A DNA stretch of 64,000 bases. Source: Conus ventricosus. Its lineage: Eukaryota; Mollusca; Gastropoda; Neogastropoda; Conidae. Each line of letters begins with the position of its first letter. Positions within the stretch are counted from its first letter, which is position 1. Made by a program: the position numbers and the translations under genes. This document shows positions 1 through 10,046 of the stretch, in pieces. A model generated the notes under the pieces. The model made no database searches and had not been told where the DNA came from. It saw only the letters and a program-made list of their open reading frames with translations. The DNA lies in the NCBI GenBank assembly GCA_018398815.1, contig CM031601.1:23951345-24015344 (forward strand), in the 5' to 3' direction.

Positions 1-189
1 CATACATTCATTACCTGAGACTTCCTGACGCTCTGATTACTGCGATAGGCAAGCTGGTGCCAATCTGTTGGCCGCCACTGTTGAACAAAAAATATCCTTC
101 ACAAGTAAATCTGCCGCTTAAAAAGAAAAGAAAAAAAAAAGCTTAGCTGTGACATTTCCTCCGACAAAACTGAAGTCCACAATTTGCGA

Positions 190-2035
190 TTTTCACTCGG
201 TGGATTGAAACCAGCTCTGCAAACATCGTGATCCTACTCCTGGCCTTCATGATGTCCACTAGTCACTTCTGAAATATCATCCAGAAGGCTGTCTCCAGAC
301 CTTTCTCAAAGTATACAGTCATATCTGGACTACAAGGTTTTTGCCGCTCTCTTTTAGGGCTTTGTTTTTGACAAAAGTGGCTGATTTGTTAGAAGAGGAG
401 GAATTCTTTTCAATGGTTGAAGCATAGCAGATTAGCAACTGCTTTTTTGTCCGTTTTAAAGAGTCAGAAAACTTGAGATGGTTCACAGTGGACAGGTGTT
501 CTTCCCTTTGATTTTCTTAATGATGTTCCACACTTTTTTCTTGGAAGTTTTCGATGTCAGCCTGGAGCAGAAACTTCTCCAGGACCGACGTTTACTGATT
601 TTAAACACATCAAACACCTCAAAACAGCTTGCCAGAAAGCACTGAATATTCTGCGGGTCGTAGCGCACACCGATGGGGCGCTGATAAGAAAACTTTGCTG
701 CACCTCTACAGAGCCTTGGTCCGTTCCAAACTGGACTACGGTTGTGCTGTCTACGGCTCCGCAAGATCGTCTTACCTCAAACTCTTGGACCTATCCACCA
801 TCAAGGGCTTCGTCTCTGTCTTGGAGCGTTCCGCACCACCCCCGTGTACAGCTTGTACGCAGAGGCGGGTGAACCTTCACTGTCCAACCGCAGGCTGAAA
901 CTGTCTTTGAATTATTATATCCGACTGTTCTCAGAACCGCAGAATCCTGCCTATGACTGTGTCTTTGACCCTCCGTTCCAAAGTAAGTTTGAAACAACCC
1001 GAAATGTATTCCGCCGTTTGGTCTTCGTATGCAGCCTCACGTGCGGAATGCAGGTCTAGACCTAGGAGTTGTGTCCGATTTTTCCAAGTTTCCGGATCAA
1101 CCTCCGTGGACCTTTTTCACCAGAGATTCGTTTCGATCTTGCAGCTTTTCGCAAAGAGTCTACCAGCTCTCTGGCGTACAAGGCATTGTATGCTGACTCT
1201 GTTCCAAATTCCCATCCTGTCAAAAAGTTTTCACTGACGGTTCCAAGTATGACGATGGAGTGGCCTGTGTAGCCTACTGCCCTGGGGCTCCTTCTCAGAT
1301 ACTGTTGGAACATATACATTCAGATGCTTCTGTTATTCCGCTGAACTTACTGCTCTGGTTCTGGCTTTGAAGATAATTTCACATTCTTCGAAGAGGGGTT
1401 TTCTGGTTCTGTCGGACTCGCTGTCAGCTTTGGAGGCCATAGCTGGCCGCAACCTTCAGCATCCAGAACTTTTACTTTTTTTTTAACTTTTTAGCAAGTT
1501 GAAGGCGGACGGTTACAACATTACTCTTGCTTGGGTTCCTGGTCATGTTGGCATCGGCGGGAACGAAATGGTTGATCGTTTAGCCAAGAACGCCACAAGA
1601 GAGAAACTGTCCAACATTTATATCCCCTGCTCAGATGTGAAACCCAAAATTAACGATTATGTGAGAGACCTCTGGCAGGAGGATTGGAACACACAGACGA
1701 ATAACAAACTCTTTCAGATCCGTCCAAACCTTAAGGACTTCCTCCCATCTACGTCGGGTGGTCGTAAAGAGGAAACGGTTTCTGTGCCGCGCTGCACACC
1801 GGCCATTCGTATTTTACCCATTCTTATCTTTTAAAGAGTGAAGAAGCTCCGTGGTGCATTCCATGTCATGCACCACTCACAGTGAAACATGTTCTTTTAG
1901 AGTGTTGGGACTTGCACGATGTGAGACACAAACATTTTACAGCGGAGTCCATGAAGATCCTGTTCAGGGATGTCCCGCCAGACGTGATCCTTGAGTTTTT
2001 GAGAGAGATTAACATTTTTCATCTGATTTAATATT
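190..2035 (+). pseudogene. Decayed non-LTR retrotransposon ORF2 (RT remnants plus RNase H), copy A
   Basis: Scattered frames encode an I-type LINE ORF2. Around 229-345 lies an N-terminal RT remnant (PTPGLHDVH, like the conserved pGpDdIH block). At 608-1000 lies the RT thumb/connection region (LLHLYRALVRSKLDYG, then AVYGSA). At 1230-1610 is a type I RNase H with all four acidic positions: FTDGS (1230), AELTALVLALK (1340), LSDSLSALEA (about 1411) and GNEMVDRLA (about 1560). A C-terminal Cys/His segment runs to the stop near 2030. At least three frameshifts and a missing RT palm show it is dead. RNase H downstream of RT is typical of the I/Ingi/Nimb clades; the exact clade is inferred. Confidence 0.85.
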
Positions 2036-2142
2036 TTACGCAGAAAGATTTTTAACAAGTTTCTGGTGCGTTTCTAGACGATGTCATTTAACGAGATGTG
2101 TGAAAGTTTGGGGTTTTTTGTTTGTTTTTTTTTTTTTTTTAA

Positions 2143-2232
2143 ATGACTGGTGAGTTGATTTTAACGTGGTGACAGCCCTGATGTGGCCCTTTGCGGTCGG
2201 CTGGGGCTATAAGCAACATTATCTTGTCTTTG
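2143..2232 (+). mobile_element. Ultra-short TTATC-tailed retroposon, copy 1
   Basis: It starts TGACTGGTGAGTTGATTTT and ends in GCAACATTATCTTGTC. It is nearly identical to copies at 2754-2848 (minus) and 4687-4775 (plus). It follows a T-run downstream of LINE copy A and directly abuts the RT fragment of copy B. It may be the 3' UTR tail of that LINE family or an independent short insertion. No A/B box or ORF is visible. Confidence 0.7.
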
Positions 2233-3100
2233 CCGCTCTCCTGGCGGAAAGCCTTCAACATTCCTATTCATAACCAAAAAAGATCTGATGAACCCTTCTA
2301 ATTATCACCCAATAGCCCTGACTAGCTGTCTTTGCAAACTAGTGGAAAAGGTGGTCAACTTTCATCTGATATGGAAGCTGAACACTAATGGCTTTTTAGC
2401 GCACACACGCACGCAACATACACAAAGTGCAGTTTCCCCAATACCATTCTACAGTTGACCATTTAGTCCATTTTAAAGCCACCCTCTGCAACTCTTAAAA
2501 CAAACAAGTTGTGGTTGCTATCTTGGAAGAAACGACAAATAAAACAATAACAAAAAAAGACAATGTCACATGGAAACCTGAAATTCATTCGGATCTTCAT
2601 TATCTTTGTTTTTAGGGTCATCTCAGTCTTTTTATTGAAAACTTCCGAGATGATCGGCAGTTTTCAAGTCTGGGTTGGCACGACGCTCTGATTTCCACAA
2701 GCAAGAGGTGGTGTGCCCCAGGGGAGTGTCCTTTCTCCTGCTCTCTTGAGCATAAGATAAGATAAGATAAAATAATGTTGCTTATAGCCAGCCAACCGCA
2801 AAGGGCCATATCAGGGCTGTCACCACGTTAAAATCAACTCGCCAGTCACTCTCTTGAGCATCAGAATTAATAAGATTATCAATTATGTAAACCATGGTAC
2901 CGAGTCCTCTCTGTTGATGACTTTGCACACTTGGAGCCTCCTATGCTGGCATACAATGTAGACTCCAAATCTGCATGGACAAGATCCAACAGTCGTGAAC
3001 AATTAATTAATTTTTTTTTTGTTGGTGTACTAAAACTCGGTGTATCCACTTTCAAAACTTCCAACAGGACTGCAGACCCTGAATTCTCTGGATAAAATCC
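2229..3100 (+). pseudogene. Decayed LINE ORF2 RT fragment, copy B
   Basis: This is an RT fragment of the same family as copy A; both share TTTGCCGCTCTC at the junction (338-350 and 2229-2241). Motifs in order are NPSNYHPIALTSCLCKLVEK (2291-2350), GHLSLFIENF (about 2618), GVPQGSVLSPALLSI (2710-2753) and a VDDF catalytic-type motif (about 2915). The reading is broken by frameshifts and by the short minus-strand insertion at 2754-2848. Downstream of about 3000 the homology fades. No intact product is possible. Confidence 0.82.
2754..2848 (-). mobile_element. Ultra-short TTATC-tailed retroposon, copy 2, with 13-bp TSD
   Basis: This 95-bp minus-strand insertion begins TGACTGGCGAGTTGATTTT and ends with three TTATC-type pentamers. 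It is flanked by perfect 13-bp duplications CTCTCTTGAGCAT (2741-2753 and 2849-2861). It sits inside the RT fragment of LINE copy B, and the RT reading frame is continuous across the target site if the insert and one duplication are disregarded. That establishes both ends of the unit and a target-primed origin. Confidence 0.9.
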
Positions 3101-3677
3101 TCCTCTCCAGTTGCGAAGGAAGCCAGAATTCTGGAAGGCAGGGGGTTAGTTTGGGTGGAAATGTGGAGGGGGGGGGGGGGGCATAAAAAGTGATGATGCA
3201 GTTGTGAGGAAGAGTGTGCCCCTGTGCATGTGTGTATGTGCGTGACTTGGACTCGGATTCAGACTCATGTTTTTAAGGGCCTATACACAATTATTATGGT
3301 CGCAATTAGTATGATGGCAAATGAGTATCGGTCCTTAGGCCAGTTTGTTTGTGTTCCTATAGGAACCACTATTGTCTTTTAAAATCCATGCAATTATGAA
3401 CATGTTTTGCAACGTGTGTGAGTGTGTGTGTGTAAGAGAGAGAGAGAACTCGGTGGAACGAGTGTGTTCTACTTTATCAGAGCGTATCGCTCCAGCTGAT
3501 ACACAAATCATATCATATATCAGTGGCATATACACAATCATATCATTCAGTGGCATCTTAGGCATTTCCAGCCTTTAGCCTGCTCAATGTAGATAATTAT
3601 ATGGTTTTAGCCAGAAATATTTTGGTCTTTTTCTCGCACTTTTATAAAGCACATGCGTGGTTTTAAAAATAATTGAA
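3101..3677. other. No gene seen; G-run and short repeats
   Basis: It holds a G-run near 3167-3181, a short GT/GA tract at 3414-3446 and a partly repeated AATCATATCAT...CAGTGGCAT phrase at 3507-3555. No coding signature was recognised. Confidence 0.5.
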
Positions 3678-3896
3678 TCAATGCAAGTCAATATTTGTTT
3701 GAAACACAAGGTGTATCCAGTGTTTATCAAGACGGTTTTTGAAAGTGTTAACACTTTCTGCTCCAGCAACATTGACTGGCAAGTTATTCCAAGTATTAAC
3801 AATTCTGTCAGTGAAAAAGTTTGCTGCTTTTGAAGTTTTAGTCAATTTTTGTGTTAATTTGAACAGGTGCCCTCTAGTTGTAGATTCTGTATTCAA
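3678..3896 (-). pseudogene. C-terminal tail of a CR1/L2/RTE-like LINE ORF2
   Basis: The minus strand carries TRGHLFKLTQKL, then NFFTDRIVNTWNNLP, then SVNTFKNRLDKHW. This is the common end of RT-containing ORF2 proteins in metazoan LINEs (R-x-F-F-x-x-R-V-V-N-x-W-N-x-L-P, then FK-x-x-L-D). The fragment runs into the N-gap on its upstream side. It is distinct from the RNase H LINEs elsewhere in the window. Confidence 0.75.
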
Positions 3897-3900
3897 CTGA

Positions 3901-4000
3901 NNNNNNNNNNNNNNNNNNNNNNNNNNNNNNNNNNNNNNNNNNNNNNNNNNNNNNNNNNNNNNNNNNNNNNNNNNNNNNNNNNNNNNNNNNNNNNNNNNNN
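3901..4000. other. Assembly gap (100 N)
   Basis: Exactly 100 N, the usual placeholder for a gap of unknown length. The true distance between the flanks is unknown. Confidence 0.99.
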
Positions 4001-4148
4001 GATCTCTTCTTTTGCTGTGAACATTAAGAAATGTCTTTTTTTCCCCCCTACTTTCATGACCTAATTTTTGTCAGGCAGCATGTGTGTTCAAAAAGAGAAC
4101 AAGAAAACATATTGAGAGCAAGTGTTACGAATGTCTTTGTATTTATAT

Positions 4149-4182
<34 letters not shown>

Positions 4183-4497
4183 CTAGTAACATAAAAACCA
4201 TTCAATGGCAGGTGTGTTTTTCACACTTGACAAGACACCTTATTATGGGTGAAGATGAGAATTTTCTGGCAGAGTAACAGCTCTCATGAAGAAAGCAAGC
4301 CTTGTCAGCAAAAAGAGAGATGAACTTTTCAGGGAGTGTTGCAAGTTTATTCCACATTGGAAAAGAACAGAAAGCAAGGGGAAATAAGAACCTTTGGGAA
4401 GAATTCTTTACTGTATAATGCAGTTGGGGTAAAGTATACAAATTTGAAAATGCAGTGATTATCTGTAAGAAACAGATTGTTTGCTTGAAGGCTCACC
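4001..4497. other. No gene seen; includes (TG)n at 4151-4181
   Basis: Unique-looking sequence with one short TG microsatellite. No convincing coding or RNA feature was recognised. Confidence 0.5.
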
Positions 4498-4499
4498 AT

Positions 4500-4613
4500 G
4501 TATACACACACACAAACGCACACACTTAGATGCACACACTTAAGCTTGTGCTTTGCACATATACACATACGTACGCAATCACGCATGCACATACGCATGC
4601 ACTTGCGCACGCA

Positions 4614-4652
<39 letters not shown>

Positions 4653-4686
4653 CACACACCCCACACACACAACACACACACACACA
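4500..4686. repeat. (CA)n-rich microsatellite, left part
   Basis: Imperfect CA/CGCA tract that becomes pure (CA)n at 4616-4650. It directly abuts copy 3 of the short retroposon. Confidence 0.9.
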
Positions 4687-4773
4687 TGACTGGTGAGTTG
4701 ATTTTAACGTGGTGACAGCCCTGATGTGGCCCTTTGCGGTCGGCTGGGCTATAAGCAACATTATCTTATCTTA

Positions 4774-4775
<2 letters not shown>
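4687..4775 (+). mobile_element. Ultra-short TTATC-tailed retroposon, copy 3
   Basis: It has the same start (TGACTGGTGAG) and the same internal sequence as the other copies, and ends ATTATCTTATCTTATCTTA. Both flanks are (CA)n, so a target duplication cannot be told apart from the microsatellite. Confidence 0.85.
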
Positions 4776-4830
<55 letters not shown>

Positions 4831-4878
4831 ACATAAACAAACACACACAAACACTAACACACACACATGCACACACAT

Positions 4879-4927
<49 letters not shown>
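4776..4927. repeat. (CA)n microsatellite, right part
   Basis: Long CA runs at 4779-4830 and 4878-4926 with short interruptions. It continues the tract interrupted by the short retroposon. Confidence 0.95.
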
Positions 4928-4933
<6 letters not shown>

Positions 4934-5360
4934 CAGAGAAAAGAATTTGGAAACAGAAAGGGTAAGACAGAGGGAGAAGTAGTCAAAGACATCGTGATTG
5001 TGAGGCAAACAGGTGCTGACACAAACCTGAAAACCACAGAGACACACAGACTAGACAGTGAAAGAGAAGGGGGCAGAAGGGGAAGGGATGAGAAGCATGG
5101 AAGAAAGAGAGAAACCACATGAGTCACACCTTCAGCTGCCCATCTCAGTTAATAGAGTTTTGTGTGTAGCATGTACCATCACACACATTTTATAATGATG
5201 TCTATAATCAGTATTAATATTACACTTATTGAGAAAGAAGTTCCTGTATAAGGCTGAGATTGAACATTTGGTTCTAGTAATTACACACATTTGAATAATT
5301 TTCTTTCATAATTGTCTTCTCAAAAAATAAGGATTACTTAAAATTTGTGTGTGGTTTATA
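4928..5360. other. Flank of the ribozyme array, no gene seen
   Basis: AT-rich sequence with no recognised feature. The last bases before the array read ACTTAAAATTTGTGTG...TTTATATA, compared with AACTAAAATTGTC just after the array. Confidence 0.4.
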
Positions 5361-5582
5361 TAGGCTCAAAGATTGTCCCACTATATTTTATACTGTTTGA
5401 TAATGCTTTTTAGTTTTTCAGCGAACTTTTTTCCTCTCCACACTTGTGTTTTGTTTCCATTTATTACCTTCACTGGCTGCTTTGAGGCTGCTGTTGGATT
5501 CTTTTTTCGAACCTTGGTGGTGAGAACACTCACAGAATCATGGTTGTGTGTGTCTCTATTTGACACCAAGAGCACAGACACA

Positions 5583-5642
5583 ATTAGCCGTGTCTCCCTG
5601 ATGAGTCGATCCAGCGGTCGAAAGGCCTAGGAGCAGGCCAAT
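5583..5642 (+). ncRNA. Type I hammerhead ribozyme, unit 1
   Basis: CTGATGAG at 5598 and CGAAA before 5623. Stem II is GTC/GGTC with one C lost. Stem III/cleavage is AGGCCTA with predicted scission at 5629/5630. Stem I strands CTCC and GGAG flank the core. Weakened stem II. Confidence 0.85.
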
Positions 5643-6261
5643 ACAAATAAAATGTGCCTTGTGAGGGATTACGATGGTTCCCTAGGCAGCTAGTGAAGGG
5701 CCTTCTCCATATTTATAATATATTCCCCCATTTTCTTCATCTTCAAAAACATTTTTTTTTTTTTCCAAAGTTCAGATCTTTGTCTAGTCATTACTTTATC
5801 GACTGAAGATTTTGTTAGCTGCACTTGATTTTCCCTACTACTTAATTGTGCAGCTTATATTGTTTGGTCAATCAGTGGAGATTGAATGCTCTTAGGAGAT
5901 CCAAAGTTAAAGGTTTTGTTCTGCGCAATTCTTAAGCACTCACAATGCTTGGGTTATTGTACTGCAGAGAGCTGACCACTCGACTGTTCCTTGTCTTTTG
6001 ACCCTCCCTTGCTATTGAATGGATCCTTAACTGCATAGGCTCAAAGTTTGTCCCCTATATTTTATTCTGTTTGAATTAATGCTTTTAGGTTTTTCAGCGA
6101 CTTTTTTCTCTCAACACTTTGTGTTGTTCCATTTGATTCCCTTCTAATGGCTGCTTTGAGGCTGCTGCTGTTGGATTTTTTTTCGAACTTGGTGGTTCGA
6201 GATCCTCACTGAATTCTTGGACTGTGGTGTGTCTCTATTTGTCACCTAGTGCACAGACACA

Positions 6262-6320
6262 ATTAGCCGTGTATCCCTGATGTTGTCCGATCCAGCGGTG
6301 AAAGGCTTGGAGCAGGGATA
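6262..6320 (+). ncRNA. Degenerate hammerhead ribozyme, unit 2
   Basis: CTGATG at 6277 is followed by TTGTCC instead of AGTCC. The closing strand is GGTGAAA (C11.1 lost) and the cleavage box is GGCTT. Stem I carries TATCC. Probably inactive unless these are sequencing errors. Confidence 0.7.
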
Positions 6321-6936
6321 TACAAAATAATTGTGCCTTTTGAGAGGGATTACGATGGTTCCCTCAGGCGCTAGTGAAGGGCTTCTCTTATTTATAATAT
6401 ATTCCCCCATTTTCTTCATCTTCAAAAACTATTTTTTTTTTTTCAGATGTTCAGATCTTGGTCATTGTCATTACTATAACGACTGAAGGAATTGTTAGAC
6501 CTGCACTTGTTTTCCCTACTACTTAATTGTTCAGCATTTACTTTGTTTGGTCAATCAGTGGAGATGGCATTCTTAGGAGATCCAAGTAATGGTTGTTCTG
6601 CGCAATTCTTAGGCCACTCACACATGCTTGGGTGATTGAACAGCTGTGACTGACCATCTGTCAGAGTTCATGTATTTGACCTCCTGGCATCTTGATTGAT
6701 CCTCAAGCATAGGCCTCAAAGATTTGTCCCCTATTTTTTTATACTGTTTGAATAATGCTTTTAGTTTTTCAGCGACTGTTTTCCTCTCCTCACTGTTGTG
6801 TTGTTCCATTTTATTACCCTTCACTGGGCTGCTTTGAGGCTGCTGTTGGATTTCTTTTTTCGAACCCTTGGTGGTGAAACACCACAGAATCATGGACTGT
6901 GGTGTGTCTCTAATTGACACCATTGAGCACAGACAC

Positions 6937-6995
6937 AAGAGCCGGGTCTCCATTGATGAGTCCGATCCAGCGGTCGAAAGGCTAGGAGCAGGCAT
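6937..6995 (+). ncRNA. Hammerhead ribozyme, unit 3
   Basis: The core reads TTGATGAG at 6953 (C3 changed to T). Stem II is GTCC/GGTC. GAAA is present. The cleavage box GGCTA cuts at 6984/6985. The C3 change would be expected to cripple activity. Confidence 0.72.
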
Positions 6996-7615
6996 TACAA
7001 ATAAATGTGCCTTTGAGAGGGATTACGATGAGTTCCCTCAGGCAGCTAGTGAAGGGCTTTCATATTTATAATATATTCCCCCATTTTCTTCATCTTCCAA
7101 AACAATTTTTTTTTTTCCAAGTTCAGTTCTTTGTCAAGTCATTACTCATAACGACTGAAGAATTGTTAGGCGGCATCTGTTTTCCCCTGACTACTTAATT
7201 GTTCAGCATTATATAGGTTTGGTCAATCAGTGGGAGGGAGATTGTCTCTTAGGAGATGCAAGTAAAGGGTTGGTATGCGAATTCTTTGCCCTCTCAATGC
7301 TTGGGTTATTGAACAGCAGAGCTGACCACTCAGACTGTTCCATGTCTTTTGACCTCCTTGCATCCTTGATTGGATCCTCAAGCATAGGCTCAAATGATTG
7401 GTCCCCTATATTTTATAACTGTTTTGATAATGCTTTTCGTTTTTCAGCGACTTTTTTCCTCTCCACACTTTTGTTTTGTTCCATGTTATTACCTTCACTG
7501 GCTGCTTTGAGGCTGCTGTTGGATTCTTTTTCGAACCCTTGAGTGGTGCCAGAAACTCCTCATAATCATTGGGACTGGTGGTGTGTCTCTATTTGTCACC
7601 AAGAGCACAGACACA

Positions 7616-7673
7616 ATTAGCCGGTCTCCCTGATGAGTCGATCCAGCGGACGAAGGCCTAGGAGCAGGCAATA
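7616..7673 (+). ncRNA. Hammerhead ribozyme, unit 4
   Basis: CTGATGAG at 7630, then GTC, loop GATCCAGC and GGAC. The GAAA box has lost one A (GAAGGCCTA). Predicted cut 7660/7661. One-base indels are frequent in this unit. Confidence 0.78.
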
Positions 7674-8281
7674 CAAATAAATGTGCCTTAGAGAGGGATT
7701 ACGTGGTTCCTCAGGCAGCAGTGATGGGCTTCTCATTTTTATTATATTTCCCCATTTTCTTTCATCGACAAAAACCAATTTTTTTTTTTTTTTTCAAAGT
7801 TCAGATCGTTGTCAAAGTCGTACTATAACGACCTGTGAATTTTAGCCTGCACTTGTTTTCCCTACTACTTAATTGTTCAGCAGTATATTGGTGGTCATCA
7901 GGGGGAGATTGCATTCTTAGGAAGATCCAGTAAACGGTTGTTCTGCGCATTCTTAGCCATCACCAATGCTTGGGTTTATTGAAACAGCAGCGATGACCAC
8001 TCAGACTGTTCCATTGTCTTTTGACTTCCCTTGCATCTTGATCGGATCACTCAAGCTTAGGGACTCAAAGATTGTCCCCGTTATTTTTATTTACTGTTTG
8101 AAATAATGCTTTTAGTTTTTCAGCGACTTTTTTTATCTCCACACTTTTGTTTTGTTTCCATTTTATTAACCCTTCAGTGCTTTGAGGCTGCTGTTGGATT
8201 CTTTTTTCGAACCCTTGGTGGTGAGAACACACAGAATCATGGACAGTGGTGTGTTCTATTTGACACCAAGAGCACAGACAC

Positions 8282-8343
8282 ATTTAGCCGTGTCTCCCTG
8301 ATGAGTCCGATTCCAGCGGTCGAAAGGCCTAGGAGCAGGCAAT
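8282..8343 (+). ncRNA. Hammerhead ribozyme, unit 5
   Basis: CTGATGAGTCC at 8298, loop GATTCCAGC, then GGTCGAAA and AGGCCTA cut at 8331/8332. The core is intact; stem II has one U-U mismatch. The stem I pairs CTCC/GGAG and GCC/GGC are kept. Confidence 0.88.
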
Positions 8344-8952
8344 ACAAATAAATGTGCCTTTGAGAGGGATTACATGGTTCCTCAGGCAGCTAGTGTAGGG
8401 CTTCTCATATTTATAATATATTCCCCCATTTTCTTCATCTTCAATTTATTTTTTTTTTTTTTTTAAAGTTCGAATCTTGCCAAGTCATTACTATAACGAC
8501 TGAAGAATTGTTAACCTGCACTTGTTTCTCCCCCACTACTTAATTGTTCAGCATTATATTGTTTGGTCAATCAGTGGGAGATTGCATCTCTTAGGAGATC
8601 AAAGTAAAGGTTGTTCTGTGCAATTCTTAGCCACTCACAATGCTTGGGTTATTGAACAGCAGAGCTGACCACTCAGACTGTTCCATATCTTTTGATCTCC
8701 CTTGCATCCTTGAATGGATCCTCAAGCACAGGCTCAAAGATTGTCCCCTATATTTTATACTGTTTGAATAATGCTTTTAGTTTTTCAGCGACTTTTTTCC
8801 TCTCCACACTTTTGGTTTTGTTCCATTTTATTACCCTTCACTGGGCTGCTTTGAGGCTGCTGTTGGATTCTTTTTTCGAACCCTTGGTGGTGAGAACATC
8901 ACAGAATTATGGACTGTGGTGTGTCTCTATTTGACACCAAGAGCACAGCCCA

Positions 8953-9012
8953 ATTAGCCGTGTCTCCCTGATGAGTCCGATCCAGCGGACGAAAGGCCTA
9001 GGAGCAGGCAAT
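8953..9012 (+). ncRNA. Type I hammerhead ribozyme, unit 6 (canonical)
   Basis: Full consensus. Stem I 5' strand is ATT-a-GCC-gtgt-CTCC (8953-8967). Core CTGATGA is at 8968-8974. Stem II is GTCC/GGAC closing an 8-nt loop (8979-8986). GAA is at 8991-8993. A15.1-GGCC-U16.1-A17 is at 8994-9000, with the cut at 9000/9001. Stem I 3' strand is GGAG-ca-GGC-AAT (9001-9012). The stem I internal loop (gtgt/ca) and loop II sit where type I hammerheads make their tertiary contact. AGGCCT is self-complementary, so stem III can pair only poorly within one copy but pairs as 6 bp between two copies. Confidence 0.93.
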
Positions 9013-9620
9013 ACAAATAAATGTGCCTTTGAGAGGGGATTACGATGGTTCCTTCAGGCAGCTAGTGTAGGGCTTCTCATATTTAATAATATATTCCCCA
9101 CATTTTCTTCATCTTCAATTTTTTTTTTTTTTTAAGTTCGAATCATTGCCAAGTCATTACTATAACGACTGAAGAATTGTTAACCTGCACTTGTTTTCCC
9201 CCACACTTAATTGTTCAGCATTATATTGTTTGGTCAATCAGTGGGAGATTGCATCTCTTAGGAGAAACAAAGTAAAGGTTGTTCTGTGCAATTCTTAGCC
9301 ACTCACAATGCTTGGGTTATTAACAGCAGAGCTGACCACTCAGACTGTTCCATATCTTTGATCTCCCTTGCATCCTTGAATGGACCTCAAGCACAGGCTC
9401 AAAGATTGTCCTCTATATTTTATACTTGTTGAATAATGCTTTTAGTTTTTCAGCGACTTTTTTCCTCTCCACACTTTTTTTTTGTTCCATTTTATTACCC
9501 TTCACTGGCTGTTTTGGGGCTGCTGTTGGGATTCTTTTTTTCGAACCCTTGGTGGTGAGAACATCACAGAATATGGACTGTGGTGTGGTTTCTCTATTTG
9601 ACACTAAGAGCACAGCCACA

Positions 9621-9678
9621 ATTAGCCGTGTCTCCTGATGAGTCCGATCCAGCGGACGAAAGGGCCTGAGCAGGCAAT
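9621..9678 (+). ncRNA. Hammerhead ribozyme, unit 7
   Basis: CTGATGAGTCC at 9635, loop GATCCAGC, then GGACGAAA. One C is lost from CTCC before the core, and the stem III box reads AGGGCCTGAG instead of AGGCCTAGGAG. The catalytic core is conserved but the cleavage site is damaged. Confidence 0.8.
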
Positions 9679-10046
9679 ACAAATAATGTGCCTTTGAGAG
9701 GGATTACGATGGTTCCTTCAGGCAGCTAGTGTAGGGCTTCTCATATTTATAATATATTCCCCCATTTTCTTCATCTTCAATTTTTTTTTTTTTAAAGTTC
9801 GAATCTTTGCAAGTCATTACTATAACGACTGAAGAATTGTTACCGTGCACTTGTTTCCCCCACTACTTAATTGTTCAGCATTATATTGTTTGGTCAATCA
9901 GGGGAGAATTGCATCTTTAGGAATCAATAAAGTATAGTATGCTTCTGTGCAATTCTAGCCATCACAAGCTTGGTTATTGAACAGCAGAGCTGACCACTCA
10001 GGACTGGTTCCTACTTTGATCTTCTTTGCATCCTTGAATGGATCTC

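Larger units (their letters stand above)
5361..10046 (+). repeat. Tandem array of seven ~669-bp hammerhead-ribozyme units (retrozyme-like)
   Basis: Seven head-to-tail units each begin GGCTCAAAGATTGTCC and end near GGATCCTCAAGCATA. The ribozyme core recurs at 5598, 6277, 6953, 7630, 8298, 8968 and 9635, giving spacings of 679, 676, 677, 668, 670 and 667 bp. Every unit also has a T-run of about 10-15 in its middle (A-rich on the minus strand). There is no coding potential: the short ORFs repeat with the array and are shadows. Units 5-7 form a subfamily (TTCGAATC after the T-run; CATATCTTTGATCTCC late in the unit). Unit plus type I hammerhead fits metazoan retrozymes, although about 669 bp is longer than the few-hundred-base monomers I recall for animals. 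Confidence 0.92.

Noticed and set aside
4202..4441. Possible LINE tail (FPMWNKLATLPE) on the minus strand
   Set aside because: Only a weak W-N-x-L-P likeness without the surrounding conserved residues seen at 3678-3896.
4498..5127. Long open frames of His-Thr and Cys-Val repeats
   Set aside because: Pure translation of CA/TG microsatellites; no complex sequence, and the same occurs at every (TG)n tract in the window.
5373..9682. Repeated 60-130-residue open frames in the ribozyme array
   Set aside because: They recur with the array period, differ by frameshifts between units and match no family; shadows of the repeat.
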